NCBI RefSeq assembly: GCF_002160525.1
Contig: NZ_NFKT01000002.1
Span: forward strand, 186,001-250,000
Direction of reading: 5' to 3'
DNA: 64,000 nt
DNA from: Lachnoclostridium sp. An169
GTDB lineage: Bacteria; Bacillota; Clostridia; Lachnospirales; Lachnospiraceae
The first letter of the stretch is position 1. Each line of letters opens with the position of its first letter. Below the pieces are notes generated by a model. The model did no database searches. It was not told where the DNA came from and saw only the letters and a program-made list of their open reading frames with translations. The position numbers were made by a program, and so were the translations under genes. Shown here in pieces: positions 45,905 to 56,452 of this stretch.

Positions 45905-47656
45905 ATGTCAAATATAAAACTACTAATCTGCTACCACAAGCCTGCTACCTTGTTTAAAGATGAAATTATGACACCGATCCATGTGGGGCGGGCCAATGCA
46001 AAAAAAAGAATGTCTCCGGACAACAAAAATCTGCAGTGGCTCATGGATAATATGATCGGTGACGATACGGGCGAAAATATTTCTGAACAGAACGGCACCT
46101 ATAACGAACTGACAAGCCTTTACTGGGCATGGAAGAATTATGATGAACTGGGGAATCCGGACTATATCGGCCTGATGCATTACCGCCGTCATTTCGTCTG
46201 GAGGGAAAACGAACACATTGTCTACAACATTGAAAATTTTAATGAAGAGACATACCTTCAGGAAATCAATTATTCGCCTGAAAAAGTACATGAAATGGTA
46301 GACGGATGTGATTTTGTAGCACATATCGGAAAGGTTATCAATGTTTATAAACATTATGTAGAAAACCACCGGAAAGAAGATCTGGATCTTGCAGTAGAGA
46401 TCATGCTCGAAAAACATCCGGAATACAAGCAGGTGACCGAAGAATATTTTGCCGGGGATTACAGTAATTTCTGTAACATGTTTATTTTCAGCAGGGAGAT
46501 CTTCTTCCAGTATTGTGAATGGATCTTTGATATCCTGCAGGAATTTGAAAAAAGAACCGATGTAAGTGAAAAGAGATTTTTTATTTCCGAGAGACTGACC
46601 GGGATTTTCATTGCTAATCTGATGAAAAATAAGAGTCTGAAATATAAGACTATACCAATCTCATTTATCGAAGATCCTGTAAATATACCGGTTGCACTGC
46701 CTGTGAATACAGAAAATATTTACCAGACAGCTCATGCGTTAACGTCCATCCTTCAGGCTGCAAAAGGCTACAATACATTTCAGTTTTATCTGCTTTACCG
46801 CAAAGGCCGGCTGGATGAAACAGTAAAAAATAAATTCAGGATGTTTGAAGAGCAGTACAGCTTCTGCAGGATAGAATTTGTTGAAATGGATATCGATGAA
46901 GAATATTATCCGCTTTTCCTTTCAGAAAAGCTTCCGAAAGTCAACAAATGTATCTATGCAGCCGGCAATTTTGTTGTTCTGCAGGACCTTGGGGAATTTT
47001 TCAGGATCTGCAGTACTGACGATTACTATGTAGTGGGAACGCCATCTGGGAAATATGATGCATTTATTGAAGAAAAGAAGCTGTCTCCGGATATCCTGAC
47101 GCTGAACTGTGCAAGATTAAGGAAGCATAATCTCTGGGAAAACGCAAAAGTGCAGGCGGCACAAGGTAAAACCGGAACAGAAATATTGAATCAGCTCTGT
47201 GAAGGACAGATCGGGTATATTCCCTGGTATTTCGTCACTCGCGAAAGTGATTACCCGTACAAAGACAAGATTCTGGGGGATTCGAAGAGCCGCGGACAGG
47301 TGCAGGAAGAAGCAACCTGGAGGGCATGGCTGCTCTACGACGAGATAGCGCCGTGGATAAACAGTCAGGGAGTGTACAGCATTTTCTGGTGGGATAATGC
47401 AGTGCATGTTCCAAGTGCATTTGGTTTTGTAAAGGTTGATCCTGAAAAAATCGAAGCACTGTACGCAAAGCAGCAGATAGAGATCAATACATATACTCCC
47501 GCTCCTCCCGCCGTAAATGAAGAATGGAGAAGTTACAGCCTGCCGGGAAAACTCAGATTTTTCTATCAGCATAACGGGTTAAGAAAAACAATAACTTACT
47601 CATGCAAAAAAGCCATAAAGGTATTGATCGGAAAGGAGAAAATAAGCCATGCCTAA
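45905..47656 (+). CDS. DUF4422 glycosyltransferase with a second GT8-like half
   Basis: 583 residues. The first half (about 1-260) is the DUF4422 type: LLICYHKPATLFKDE, PIHVGRANA, TYNELTSLYWAWKNY, YIGLMHYRRHF, FCNMFIFSREIF. The second half (about 275-500) resembles a GT8 A-fold, with TAHALTSILQAAKGYNTFQF, KVNKCIYAAGNFVVLQDLGE and a late FWWDNAVHVPSAFGF. DUF4422 members are capsule glycosyltransferases. Probably two sugar transfers by one chain. The end overlaps the next gene by 8 bases. Confidence 0.8.
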   Translation: MSNIKLLICYHKPATLFKDEIMTPIHVGRANAKKRMSPDNKNLQWLMDNMIGDDTGENISEQNGTYNELTSLYWAWKNYDELGNPDYIGLMHYRRHFVWRENEHIVYNIENFNEETYLQEINYSPEKVHEMVDGCDFVAHIGKVINVYKHYVENHRKEDLDLAVEIMLEKHPEYKQVTEEYFAGDYSNFCNMFIFSREIFFQYCEWIFDILQEFEKRTDVSEKRFFISERLTGIFIANLMKNKSLKYKTIPISFIEDPVNIPVALPVNTENIYQTAHALTSILQAAKGYNTFQFYLLYRKGRLDETVKNKFRMFEEQYSFCRIEFVEMDIDEEYYPLFLSEKLPKVNKCIYAAGNFVVLQDLGEFFRICSTDDYYVVGTPSGKYDAFIEEKKLSPDILTLNCARLRKHNLWENAKVQAAQGKTGTEILNQLCEGQIGYIPWYFVTRESDYPYKDKILGDSKSRGQVQEEATWRAWLLYDEIAPWINSQGVYSIFWWDNAVHVPSAFGFVKVDPEKIEALYAKQQIEINTYTPAPPAVNEEWRSYSLPGKLRFFYQHNGLRKTITYSCKKAIKVLIGKEKISHA

Positions 47657-49595
47657 TCGACCTTTCGTTTCTGTCCTTATTCCGGTATATAACGTAGAAG
47701 ACTATCTGGAACGCTGTCTGGACAGTATTCTGAACCAGACTTTAACAGAGATCGAGGTAATCTGTGTGAACGACGGCTCTACTGATGGGAGTCTGAAAAT
47801 ACTGGAAAAATATCAGAAAAAAGACCCAAGACTTATCATCGTCAGCAAACAAAACGGCGGACTGCCTTCTGCGAGAAATGCCGGCCTGGATAAAGCTTCC
47901 GGGGAATATGTCGGGTTTGTTGACTCTGATGATTATGTAGAACCGGACATGTTTCGGAAATTGTATGAGACAGCGATACAGGAAAAATCAGATGTTGTGA
48001 TATGCGGCGCCAATATTTTTCCGGAGACTCCCCGCGCTGATCAGTGGCTGTATGACTGTCTGTCACCTTCCTACAAGAAGCTGGAGAAATTTGATGCTGA
48101 GTTCCTGTTTTCAGATGTGACTGCAACACCATTTTTATGGAGGACACTGATACGCAGAAGTTTGATCGAACAGAATCATCTCCGCCTTCAGGAAGATATC
48201 ATGATCGGAGAAGACAAAGCTTTTCAGTGCAAAGTTTATCCGCTGGCAAACCGTATCGTCACGATTCCTGATAAACTGTATAACTATTTCTGGTACAGAG
48301 AAGGTTCCCTGATGAATCAGACCGTATATGCCAAGCCGGAGAAAAAGGTTCTGGAACATGGAAGACTGATCGCACATGTAGCTGAAACAGTGGAGAGATA
48401 TGAAGAAAAAGAAGGGATTGAAAAAGCGTTTCTGGAATGGAGTATTCCTTTCTTATATGACGATTTCATTTTCCTGCCTTTAAATGAAAAGATCGATCTG
48501 TCTTCCAAAATCCTTCAGGTATGGGAAAACTGCGGATTATTAGAATATGTATACGAATTGCCGGAATGGAAACGAGAAATGGTAACCTATTTTACAGAAG
48601 TTTCCCATGAGAAAAAGCAGGATCCAACTCTCTCTGTAATTGTTCCAGTTGATGTCGAAGCAGAGTATCTGGAGGAAATGCTGACCGGACTTTTAAATCA
48701 GAAGATAGACGGGCTTGAAATCCTGCTGATCAACAATGGTACGAAAAATGAGAATTACGCGATTCTCCACAGAAATCTGTTCAAAGATAAGAGAATCCGG
48801 CTTTCCAATATTCCACATACAACTTATGCCGGAGCGTTGAACCGTGGACTGGCACTGGCAAAAGGGGAATACATAACTTTCCTGGAAACAAGCGACTGGT
48901 ATGAAAGAGAGAACAGTCTGGGGGAATGGCTTGAATATGCCAGGAAGAATGATTCCGATCTTTGCGGCAGTAATTACTGTATGAAAGAAATGCCGAAAGC
49001 ACTTGGAGGTATCGCCCATATAAAAAAGGAAAACGGTTTATTTACAGAAAAAAGTATGGAAAGCGAATTCCAGAATCTTATGTATAAAAGAGGTTATCTG
49101 GAAGAAAATAAAATACATTTTGCAGATTGTTCCATTTTCACCGGTTTTGATTTTCTCGCAAAAGCCTGCTTAAATGCCGGAAAAACAGCCTGGTATGACA
49201 AGACTGCTTACATTCATAGAAAAATGCACCATCCCGACTGGATCAGTACCGATAAATGTAAAAAAGTTCTCGCTGCAATGGCGGAACTGATGGAACTTGC
49301 GGTTGATAAGCAATATGCTTATCTGCAGGTAAAAATATGTGAGTTAATCAACGGGAATGAATTTGGCAAAATCCTTGTTAATAACACCCGGGCTTTCAAA
49401 GGTAATCCCTCAGACTTTGCATATGGCGAAAACAGCCAGATAGAAGTGATTATAAGTCTTATGAAGATCGCAGGACTGGTTGATGCTGATTTTATTAAAG
49501 AAAGTGGATATCCAGTTGGGAGAACGTATATTAAAACACTTTATGAGATTATACGGGAACGACATAAGTTTTTGGCGGAACTAACAACTAAATAA
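47649..49595 (+). CDS. Two-domain GT2 glycosyltransferase
   Basis: 648 residues. The N-terminal GT2 has VSVLIPVYNVEDYLERCLDS, VICVNDGSTDGS, GLPSARNAGLD and GFVDSDDYVEPDM. A second GT2-like half starts near residue 330 (LSVIVPVDVEAEYLEEML, EILLINNGTKN, GALNRGLALAKGEYITFLE) but its DxD equivalent reads ETSDW and the donor motif is weaker, so it may be an inactive or acceptor-binding copy. Start overlaps the DUF4422 gene. Acts in the cytoplasm on the growing glycan. Confidence 0.88.
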   Translation: MPNRPFVSVLIPVYNVEDYLERCLDSILNQTLTEIEVICVNDGSTDGSLKILEKYQKKDPRLIIVSKQNGGLPSARNAGLDKASGEYVGFVDSDDYVEPDMFRKLYETAIQEKSDVVICGANIFPETPRADQWLYDCLSPSYKKLEKFDAEFLFSDVTATPFLWRTLIRRSLIEQNHLRLQEDIMIGEDKAFQCKVYPLANRIVTIPDKLYNYFWYREGSLMNQTVYAKPEKKVLEHGRLIAHVAETVERYEEKEGIEKAFLEWSIPFLYDDFIFLPLNEKIDLSSKILQVWENCGLLEYVYELPEWKREMVTYFTEVSHEKKQDPTLSVIVPVDVEAEYLEEMLTGLLNQKIDGLEILLINNGTKNENYAILHRNLFKDKRIRLSNIPHTTYAGALNRGLALAKGEYITFLETSDWYERENSLGEWLEYARKNDSDLCGSNYCMKEMPKALGGIAHIKKENGLFTEKSMESEFQNLMYKRGYLEENKIHFADCSIFTGFDFLAKACLNAGKTAWYDKTAYIHRKMHHPDWISTDKCKKVLAAMAELMELAVDKQYAYLQVKICELINGNEFGKILVNNTRAFKGNPSDFAYGENSQIEVIISLMKIAGLVDADFIKESGYPVGRTYIKTLYEIIRERHKFLAELTTK

Positions 49596-49631
49596 TCAAA
49601 ATTTTTAAATGAAGAGAGGTAAGAAAACGCA

Positions 49632-52600
49632 ATGAGGAAAGCAAAAAACAAACAGAATGTAAATGTAAGTATAAGTGTAATTATTCCATGCTATAACACT
49701 GAAGACTATATTGAACCGTGTATAGATAGCGTTTTAAAACAGTCTATGACAAATTTTGAGGTTATAGCAGTCAATGATGGCTCGACAGATTCAACTTTAA
49801 ATATACTAAAAAAATATGAACAGGAAGATAGTCGAATCAAGGTTATCGACCTTCCGCATAACGGATATGGACATGCAGTCAATTCTGCTCTGGAGAAATC
49901 AGAAGGCGACTATATCAGCATAGTAGAAAGTGATGATCTTATTGCTCCTGAAATGTTAGAAACTCTATACAAAAAAGCTATAGAAGAAAACTGTGACATT
50001 GTAAAGGCAAATTTTTATGATTACTACGAGAAAGAAGGAACGGTTCCTGAAGTATTTGTTAATCAAGAACGTGCAGCAATGCCGGAGATAAGCAAACCGT
50101 TTTCTCTAAAGCAGGTTCCACAGATTCTTGATGGACACCCTTCAATATGGAGCGCAATTTACAAAAAGGATTTTCTTAAAGAAAACAGAATTACCTTTAA
50201 AGAAGTAAAAGGTGCCGGTTGGGTTGACAACCCATTCTTTTTTGAAACTTTATGCAAAGCAAAAAAAATATTCTGGGTAAAGGAACCCTTATATTATTAT
50301 CGTAAAACCAATCCGACAGCCTCTTCGAAAAAAATTGAAAATCCGGTAATGCCCTTTGAAAGAATGATGGATAATCTGGATGTATTGGCAAAAAATAATT
50401 GTACAGATGAAGAGATCATTCGTCGCGCATATGGTCGAGCACTTGTTTACTTGAGAGGTGCTTTAGATGAATGTGATTATGCTAATAACTATGATCTTAT
50501 AAATGAATATGCAAAAAAGCTTATGCAGAGGCTAGACAGTTCGATTATGCTGTCAGATTTCAATCTCCATGACCAATATACCTGGATGGAGTATGCTAGT
50601 CCACTGAAGACTCTGCAGGAAAAGCAGCCGAAAATTCTGCTTTATAACTGGCTTCCATTTGACAACCAATGGGGATGGGGTGGCGGTGTAACCGTCTATT
50701 GTAAAAACGTAATTGATATTTTTCTTCGAGAATACCCTAATGCTCAAATCTACTTTTTATCAAGTGGTTTTGCATACATGGCTACAACAACTGAAATCAG
50801 CTATAGAAAAATTCCGAATGTTTTCGGTGACAGGGTGCAGCAGTTTGAAATTGTCAATTCACCCGTACCGGCAGACCAAAGGAATATTTATAACAACCCA
50901 TTGATTGCACTTGAAAACAAAGATCTGAAACAGGTTGTTAAGGAATTTATAGAACAATTCGGAGAATTTACTGCAATACACTTTAATAATATAGAAGGAT
51001 TATCTCTGGACGTTTTTGACTTAAAGGAAGAGTTCCCCAATACAAGATTTATTTTCTCGATTCACAATTACGTTCCGATGTGCGTAACAGGCTCATATTA
51101 CATGAGACACAAACACTGCAACTGCACTCCTGAACATACTGGAGAAGATTGTTTTGCATGTGTGCATACGGATATAGAAAGTAAATTTGCAATTAAAACA
51201 TATGAACGCGGATTATTTGGACAAGACAAAAAGGACTGCTTGAGTCAGAATTTTTGGGCAAAAACGTTAGGATTTGACAGACTTGATCAAACGGTATTTG
51301 GTGATGAAATACTAAAATTTGCGCAAACAGCAACTGCACAGATCAATAAAAATTGCGACAAGATTCTTGCTGTTTCTAAAAGGGTTTATGACATTGCTGC
51401 AGCGGAAGGCTTTGATGAAAGCAAAATGATTGTTTCCTATATTGGAACTTTAGTTGCCAAACGCCAGATAGGGCATTCATCTGCGGAAGTAAAAGACGGA
51501 TTAAAAGTGGTATTTTTAGGAAACGACATAAATTATGAGGAAAAAGGATACCCATGGCTTTTGGAAACTTTAGAAAAATTGGATGAAAAATATGCTTCGC
51601 AGATTGATCTTCTATTAACAACACGGAATGCAGAACATGCGGAAATATATGATAAATGTAAAAAATTCAGATCTGTAAAAGTAGTACAGGGATATACACA
51701 TAGGGATCTTGGAAACTTACTTTCCGACTGCAACCTGGGCTTGGTACCTGTATTATGGGAGGATAATCTTCCACAGATTGCCATAGAGATGGCAGCATAC
51801 GGGGTGCCAGTGCTTGCAAGCAGTGCCGGAGGAGCGTCTGAACTTTGCAGCAGTGAATTGTTTAAGTTTGAGTCTGGAAATTCAGAGGAATTCCTTTCTA
51901 AACTGATACATTTCCTTGAAAACCCGGAAGATTTAAATCAGTACTGGGAACATCACCCTGGTCTTGTTACAATGGAACATCACCTAGAAGAACTGATCCA
52001 GATTTACGGACTGCCGTTGAAACCAGAAGCTGTAAAGGTTGAGTCAAAAGATTATGCATATCTTTTGATGGAAAATGAATTTCTTAAAAAGAATATTTCT
52101 TTAAACGAAAACAAATTTACGCCCAATCCAATACTCGAAAAACTGAGTGAAGAGTTAAAAAACGAAAAAGAAAAAAATATTACTTTGAAGAAGGAGTTGA
52201 AAAAAATGCAGGATACAAAAGGAAAGATTATATTCCAAACCGAATATAACCCGATTCAGGGACATGTTGGTGCAGATATGTTTCAATTCACCCTTAAAGA
52301 TTTTGACTGGAGTGATTTTTATGCTGAAATAAAATTTGTTCATCTTGAAAATGTAAACGCTTCTTATTCTGATGTTTTAAGGATATCCGGAACTCTTCGC
52401 AGTAAGGATGGAAAGAAAAATATTATACTCCATCAAATCGAATGGAGTAACGGAGTGGCACAGCTTTCAGATTATATCTACTACTATCTGCGGGATAATT
52501 CCATCATATTCTTTGCCAGATATCCCGGTTTATGCTGTGGTTTTGACTGGGAAATTCAAACATTAACAAGCCGCGCAGAAGGAAATACTGTGGAATATAC

Positions 52601-52667
52601 AGCTATCAATAATGGATTTATACATAAAAATCAAGTAAGACCGAAAGATGCATTTAATAAGCTGTAG
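49632..52667 (+). CDS. GT2-GT4 fused glycosyltransferase with C-terminal beta domain
   Basis: 1011 residues. Residues 1-240: GT2 (ISVIIPCYNTEDYIEPCIDS, VIAVNDGSTDST, VESDDLI). About 333-790: GT4 with LPFDNQWGWGGGVTVYCKNV, FSIHNYVPMC, a Cys-rich loop (CNCTPEHTGEDCFACVH) and donor site VLWEDNLPQIAIEMAAYG. About 815-860: coiled coil. About 865-1011: a beta-rich domain (GHVGADMFQFTLKDFDWSDF) of unknown role. One chain with two GT classes suggests processive addition of a disaccharide. From about here the DNA is clearly more AT-rich than upstream genes. Confidence 0.86.
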   Translation: MRKAKNKQNVNVSISVIIPCYNTEDYIEPCIDSVLKQSMTNFEVIAVNDGSTDSTLNILKKYEQEDSRIKVIDLPHNGYGHAVNSALEKSEGDYISIVESDDLIAPEMLETLYKKAIEENCDIVKANFYDYYEKEGTVPEVFVNQERAAMPEISKPFSLKQVPQILDGHPSIWSAIYKKDFLKENRITFKEVKGAGWVDNPFFFETLCKAKKIFWVKEPLYYYRKTNPTASSKKIENPVMPFERMMDNLDVLAKNNCTDEEIIRRAYGRALVYLRGALDECDYANNYDLINEYAKKLMQRLDSSIMLSDFNLHDQYTWMEYASPLKTLQEKQPKILLYNWLPFDNQWGWGGGVTVYCKNVIDIFLREYPNAQIYFLSSGFAYMATTTEISYRKIPNVFGDRVQQFEIVNSPVPADQRNIYNNPLIALENKDLKQVVKEFIEQFGEFTAIHFNNIEGLSLDVFDLKEEFPNTRFIFSIHNYVPMCVTGSYYMRHKHCNCTPEHTGEDCFACVHTDIESKFAIKTYERGLFGQDKKDCLSQNFWAKTLGFDRLDQTVFGDEILKFAQTATAQINKNCDKILAVSKRVYDIAAAEGFDESKMIVSYIGTLVAKRQIGHSSAEVKDGLKVVFLGNDINYEEKGYPWLLETLEKLDEKYASQIDLLLTTRNAEHAEIYDKCKKFRSVKVVQGYTHRDLGNLLSDCNLGLVPVLWEDNLPQIAIEMAAYGVPVLASSAGGASELCSSELFKFESGNSEEFLSKLIHFLENPEDLNQYWEHHPGLVTMEHHLEELIQIYGLPLKPEAVKVESKDYAYLLMENEFLKKNISLNENKFTPNPILEKLSEELKNEKEKNITLKKELKKMQDTKGKIIFQTEYNPIQGHVGADMFQFTLKDFDWSDFYAEIKFVHLENVNASYSDVLRISGTLRSKDGKKNIILHQIEWSNGVAQLSDYIYYYLRDNSIIFFARYPGLCCGFDWEIQTLTSRAEGNTVEYTAINNGFIHKNQVRPKDAFNKL

Positions 52668-52718
52668 GGTATTTGTATTCAACTTTATTCGAACAATAAA
52701 CCTAGAGGAGTAATTATT

Positions 52719-55412
52719 ATGAAAAAACATTATGATGTATGCATTGCCGGATTTTGGTACGGTTCAAATTATGGATCCCTGCTTAACGGATATGCTATGT
52801 ACCGAGTATTGAAAGATTACGGAAAGGAGGTGCTGATGTTACAAAAACCTGGCGCTACTGCGAATGATGAGGAAATAAAAACGGGACATAATGTACAATT
52901 CGTAAAAAAATACTATGATCCTGAAGATATCAGCCCCATATTATCGTATGACCGACTTCATGAATTAAATGATATCTGTGATTGTTTTTGCGCAGGATCC
53001 GATCAGATTTGGAACTACAATTTATCATTTCATGAAAATTTGTATCTTCCTTTTGTTCGCCCTGAGAAAAAGTTAATAAGTTTTTCGACATCCTTTGGAC
53101 ATAAGCAGGACAAAACTCCTGATGAGGCCAAACCTCGTATACGGGAATATTTTCATAGATACAATGCAATCTCTGTTAGAGAACAATTTGATGTCGACAT
53201 CTTGAAAAATAATTATGGCGTTCGCTCTACTCTATTATTTGAACCGGTATTTTGTATCGATAAAAAATATTATAACAATTTAGCGCAAAACGCAAAATTT
53301 CATGAAGAAGAGCCTTACCTTCTCACATATATTTTAGATCCGACACCGGAAAAAAGAGAAGCAATATTATATTATGGGGAAAAAAGCGGAATAAAAGTTG
53401 TAAATATGCTAAACGGCACCAAGGGAGTCTGGAAGAGAAATAGAGATAACCTTAATCTCCCCAATATTATGGAAAATGTCGAGTCTGAAGATTTTCTGAA
53501 GGCTTTCATGGGTGCCTCCTATGTAATAACAGACAGCTTTCATGGATCAGCATTCTCCATAATCTTTAATAAGCCTTTCCTTGCAATTGGTAACTATGGC
53601 AGAGGTTATGAAAGATTTATTGATTTATTGGGCAGACTAAAATTGTCAGACAGATTAGTATCTGATCCGCTTAATATACCACATGATATAAAATATCTAG
53701 AACCTATTGATTATTCAGAAACCAATGAAATAATTAGAAAAGAAGCGGAAAAAACTGTAAATTGGGTGAAAAATGCTTTGGATACTCCCGTAGAAAAAAT
53801 GGCATCTGTGCTTTTACCTGAAAAAGCTGTTACTGTACTTTTAGATAAAAATAAATGTATGGGATGTGGAGCCTGTGTCAACATTTGTCCGACGGATGCA
53901 TTGGAGCTAAAACCTGATGAAAATGGATATTATAAATCAAGCATCCAGTATGATAAATGTATTGATTGCGGAAGATGCTCCAAAATCTGTCCGGCCTTGA
54001 AAACTCCTGAAAAGGTTAATTCGCTAAAGCCTTCCTGTTATGAATTTATTGCAGAAAGTGAAAATGTACTTTCTGCAAGTTCTAGTGGTGGTGTTTTTAA
54101 GCTCTTATCAGATGAAGTATTTAGAAAGAATGGGAAAGTGGTTGGTGCTGCATGGACTGAAGATTACTCTGTAAACCATATTATTGTTGACGATCCAAAA
54201 GACATAGAAAAAATACAAAAGTCAAAATATGTCCAGAGCTATGTCGGAAAAACTTTAAGAGAAATAAAAGCGGCACTTGACAATGGAATATTTGTAATGT
54301 TTACTGGTTGTCCATGTCAAGTTGCAGGATTGAAGGCATACTTAGGAAAAGATTATACAAATTTAATTACAGTTGATCTGCTATGTTCGTATTCTCCATC
54401 GCCTGCTTTTTTCAAAAAATATTTGAAAGAAACATTTCCTGATGGAATAACCAGTTATCAGTTCCGACATAAAAATAATTTGTATGGGTGGGATTGTGTA
54501 ACAGTAAATGCAATCACCAAGGATGGGAAAAGCATTGTAAGGCATGGCGGAGTACAGGATGATTATCAACGAGCTTATCACAATCATCTTATGTGTCCTG
54601 TTCACTGTGAGGAATGCAAATATCAGTCAATACCAAGATATGGAGATATAACCATCGGAGATTTCTGGGGAATTGAAAGAAAAGATCCTGAACTTGACTC
54701 TCGAAACGGGGTATCCGCAGTATTATGTAATACCGAAAAAGGAAAAGATTTTCTTTTATCCATACCTGCCGAAAAGATCAAAGTTATGAAAGAGGTTCCA
54801 TTGACTTGGCTTGGAGGAAATGGTTTTACAAAACCAGGAAGCAAAAATTATAGTTCACCAGCGAGAAACACTTTTTACAGAGCAATAAAAACCATGCCAT
54901 TTTCAAAAGCCGTTAATTATGCTTTGAAGCCTAACCATGGTCAGTACAATAATATCTATGATGAAACTAATTCGCTTTTACTATATGATACAGCATCACT
55001 CCATTTTAAATTTGAAGATACTGTATGGGAAGAACACTTTATGGATGGAGCTACTGTTTTGAGAGTGAAAAATAATATGTCCAAACCAGGGAACTTTGCT
55101 GTACTTCCATTAAATCGATTACTTGATAGTAATAAAAAATACACGCTAAAAATTAAATTTAAAGTTAATACAGAAGCTAAAAGTATCAATTTCCACGTTA
55201 AAGATTCAGGAAGCAATTATTACCAAATTGTTCATACCTATAAAATGCCTACGGAATCTAACATATCAGACTGGATTGTAGTCAGTAAAGACTTTCGTCC
55301 CAACTCTGACATTTACGATGAATTTATGATAGGAGCTTCGCAAATAAAAGGAGAACTAAACTTTTTGGCAATAAAGTATATAAATATTATTGAATGTGAT
55401 TCAATGAAATAG
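52719..55412 (+). CDS. Polysaccharide pyruvyl transferase fused to Fe-S/FrhB-like domain (order PPT-FrhB) with C-terminal beta domain
   Basis: 897 residues, GAGGAG start. Residues 1-350: pyruvyl transferase (CIAGFWYGSNYGSLLNGYAM, CAGSDQIWNYN, REQFDVDILK, TDSFHGSAFSIIF). About 374-415: two [4Fe-4S] motifs (CMGCGACVNICP, CIDCGRCSKICP). About 430-710: FrhB-like (FTGCPCQVAGLKAYLG, HCEECKYQSIPRYGDITIGD). About 745-897: a beta-sandwich, CBM-like (LRVKNNMSKPGNFAVLPLN). It has the same two modules as the 43599 gene in reverse order. Probably acts on another sugar of the same glycan. AT-rich. Confidence 0.87.
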   Translation: MKKHYDVCIAGFWYGSNYGSLLNGYAMYRVLKDYGKEVLMLQKPGATANDEEIKTGHNVQFVKKYYDPEDISPILSYDRLHELNDICDCFCAGSDQIWNYNLSFHENLYLPFVRPEKKLISFSTSFGHKQDKTPDEAKPRIREYFHRYNAISVREQFDVDILKNNYGVRSTLLFEPVFCIDKKYYNNLAQNAKFHEEEPYLLTYILDPTPEKREAILYYGEKSGIKVVNMLNGTKGVWKRNRDNLNLPNIMENVESEDFLKAFMGASYVITDSFHGSAFSIIFNKPFLAIGNYGRGYERFIDLLGRLKLSDRLVSDPLNIPHDIKYLEPIDYSETNEIIRKEAEKTVNWVKNALDTPVEKMASVLLPEKAVTVLLDKNKCMGCGACVNICPTDALELKPDENGYYKSSIQYDKCIDCGRCSKICPALKTPEKVNSLKPSCYEFIAESENVLSASSSGGVFKLLSDEVFRKNGKVVGAAWTEDYSVNHIIVDDPKDIEKIQKSKYVQSYVGKTLREIKAALDNGIFVMFTGCPCQVAGLKAYLGKDYTNLITVDLLCSYSPSPAFFKKYLKETFPDGITSYQFRHKNNLYGWDCVTVNAITKDGKSIVRHGGVQDDYQRAYHNHLMCPVHCEECKYQSIPRYGDITIGDFWGIERKDPELDSRNGVSAVLCNTEKGKDFLLSIPAEKIKVMKEVPLTWLGGNGFTKPGSKNYSSPARNTFYRAIKTMPFSKAVNYALKPNHGQYNNIYDETNSLLLYDTASLHFKFEDTVWEEHFMDGATVLRVKNNMSKPGNFAVLPLNRLLDSNKKYTLKIKFKVNTEAKSINFHVKDSGSNYYQIVHTYKMPTESNISDWIVVSKDFRPNSDIYDEFMIGASQIKGELNFLAIKYINIIECDSMK

Positions 55413-55434
55413 AAAACAAAAAGGAGATATCTAA

Positions 55435-56286
55435 ATGATTACATTATCAAGCAGAATATTTTTCCCATCGCAAAGAGAAGGAATCACAGGTGTTGGTTTT
55501 ACAGGTACGGCGCAATTTGGCTATAGTTTTCCGGTGGATACAAAACTTGAAGCTCCTATTCGAATTGGAAATGGCAATAAAATTACTGTTAAGAAAATCG
55601 GAGCGTTTACATATACAAATTATAACTGCTTTCTTCGTGCTGACAAAATTGGTCGTTTTTGTAATATTGCTCCTAATGTGAGTGTTGGTATGGGCGGACA
55701 TGATTATACAAATTTATCTACCTCTGCTGTCTTTGAAATGAAAAGAGGAAAACCAGGTCAATTCACATTGACGCAGTTTACAGGTTGGTTTGAAAAAGAT
55801 AATGAATGGTCAGATGAAATGCGGCACCAGATTTTAACAAAAAGCAAAATGAGGACGAAACCTTTTGCGGGTGGAGTTGTCATCGGAAACGATGTATGGA
55901 TAGGCGGAAATGTTAATATTTTAGCTGGAGTTAAAATAGGAGATGGTGCGGTAGTTGGAGCAGGCGCAGTAGTGACAAAAGACGTGGAGCCTTATACAAT
56001 CGTAGGCGGAGCACCGGCAAAACCGATAAAAAGACGATTTAGCGAAGAATGTATTGAAAAACTGCTCAAACTGCAATGGTGGAATTATGACCCTTCTATT
56101 TTTATAGGAATCGATTATACCCAAAATATAGAAGAAGCCATAAAAATCTTAGAAATGCGCATCATGAATGGAGCGCCCAAATTTGTCACAGACGAATACA
56201 TTATTTCACCAAAAAATAAAGCAATTTGGAGAATTAACAGTAAAAATGGTGAAAAAGAATTAATTTACGAACAGACAAAGCGATAG
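55435..56286 (+). CDS. Left-handed beta-helix O-acetyltransferase (CatB/WcaF-like)
   Basis: 283 residues, AAAAAGGAG start. Hexapeptide repeats at about 140-200: [55 protein letters not shown]. An earlier loop with [20 protein letters not shown] holds the likely catalytic His. Adds acetyl (or a similar acyl) from acyl-CoA to a sugar hydroxyl. The N-terminal 60 residues extend beyond a minimal acetyltransferase. AT-rich like its upstream neighbour. Confidence 0.9.
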   Translation: MITLSSRIFFPSQREGITGVGFTGTAQFGYSFPVDTKLEAPIRIGNGNKITVKKIGAFTYTNYNCFLRADKIGRFCNIAPNVSVGMGGHDYTNLSTSAVFEMKRGKPGQFTLTQFTGWFEKDNEWSDEMRHQILTKSKMRTKPFAGGVVIGNDVWIGGNVNILAGVKIGDGAVVGAGAVVTKDVEPYTIVGGAPAKPIKRRFSEECIEKLLKLQWWNYDPSIFIGIDYTQNIEEAIKILEMRIMNGAPKFVTDEYIISPKNKAIWRINSKNGEKELIYEQTKR

Positions 56287-56452
56287 AGGGGATAAATTTA
56301 TAATCGAGGGATTTTTTTTACATTTAAAGTGATGAAAGAGGTGATGTGTAAAACTAGACAGAAAGTATTTATCCTATATTTTTTCGTAACAGCTAAACCG
56401 TTTCTTTGTTTGAAAAAAAGATTATTCTACGAAGGGAGCCATTAGAACCAAA

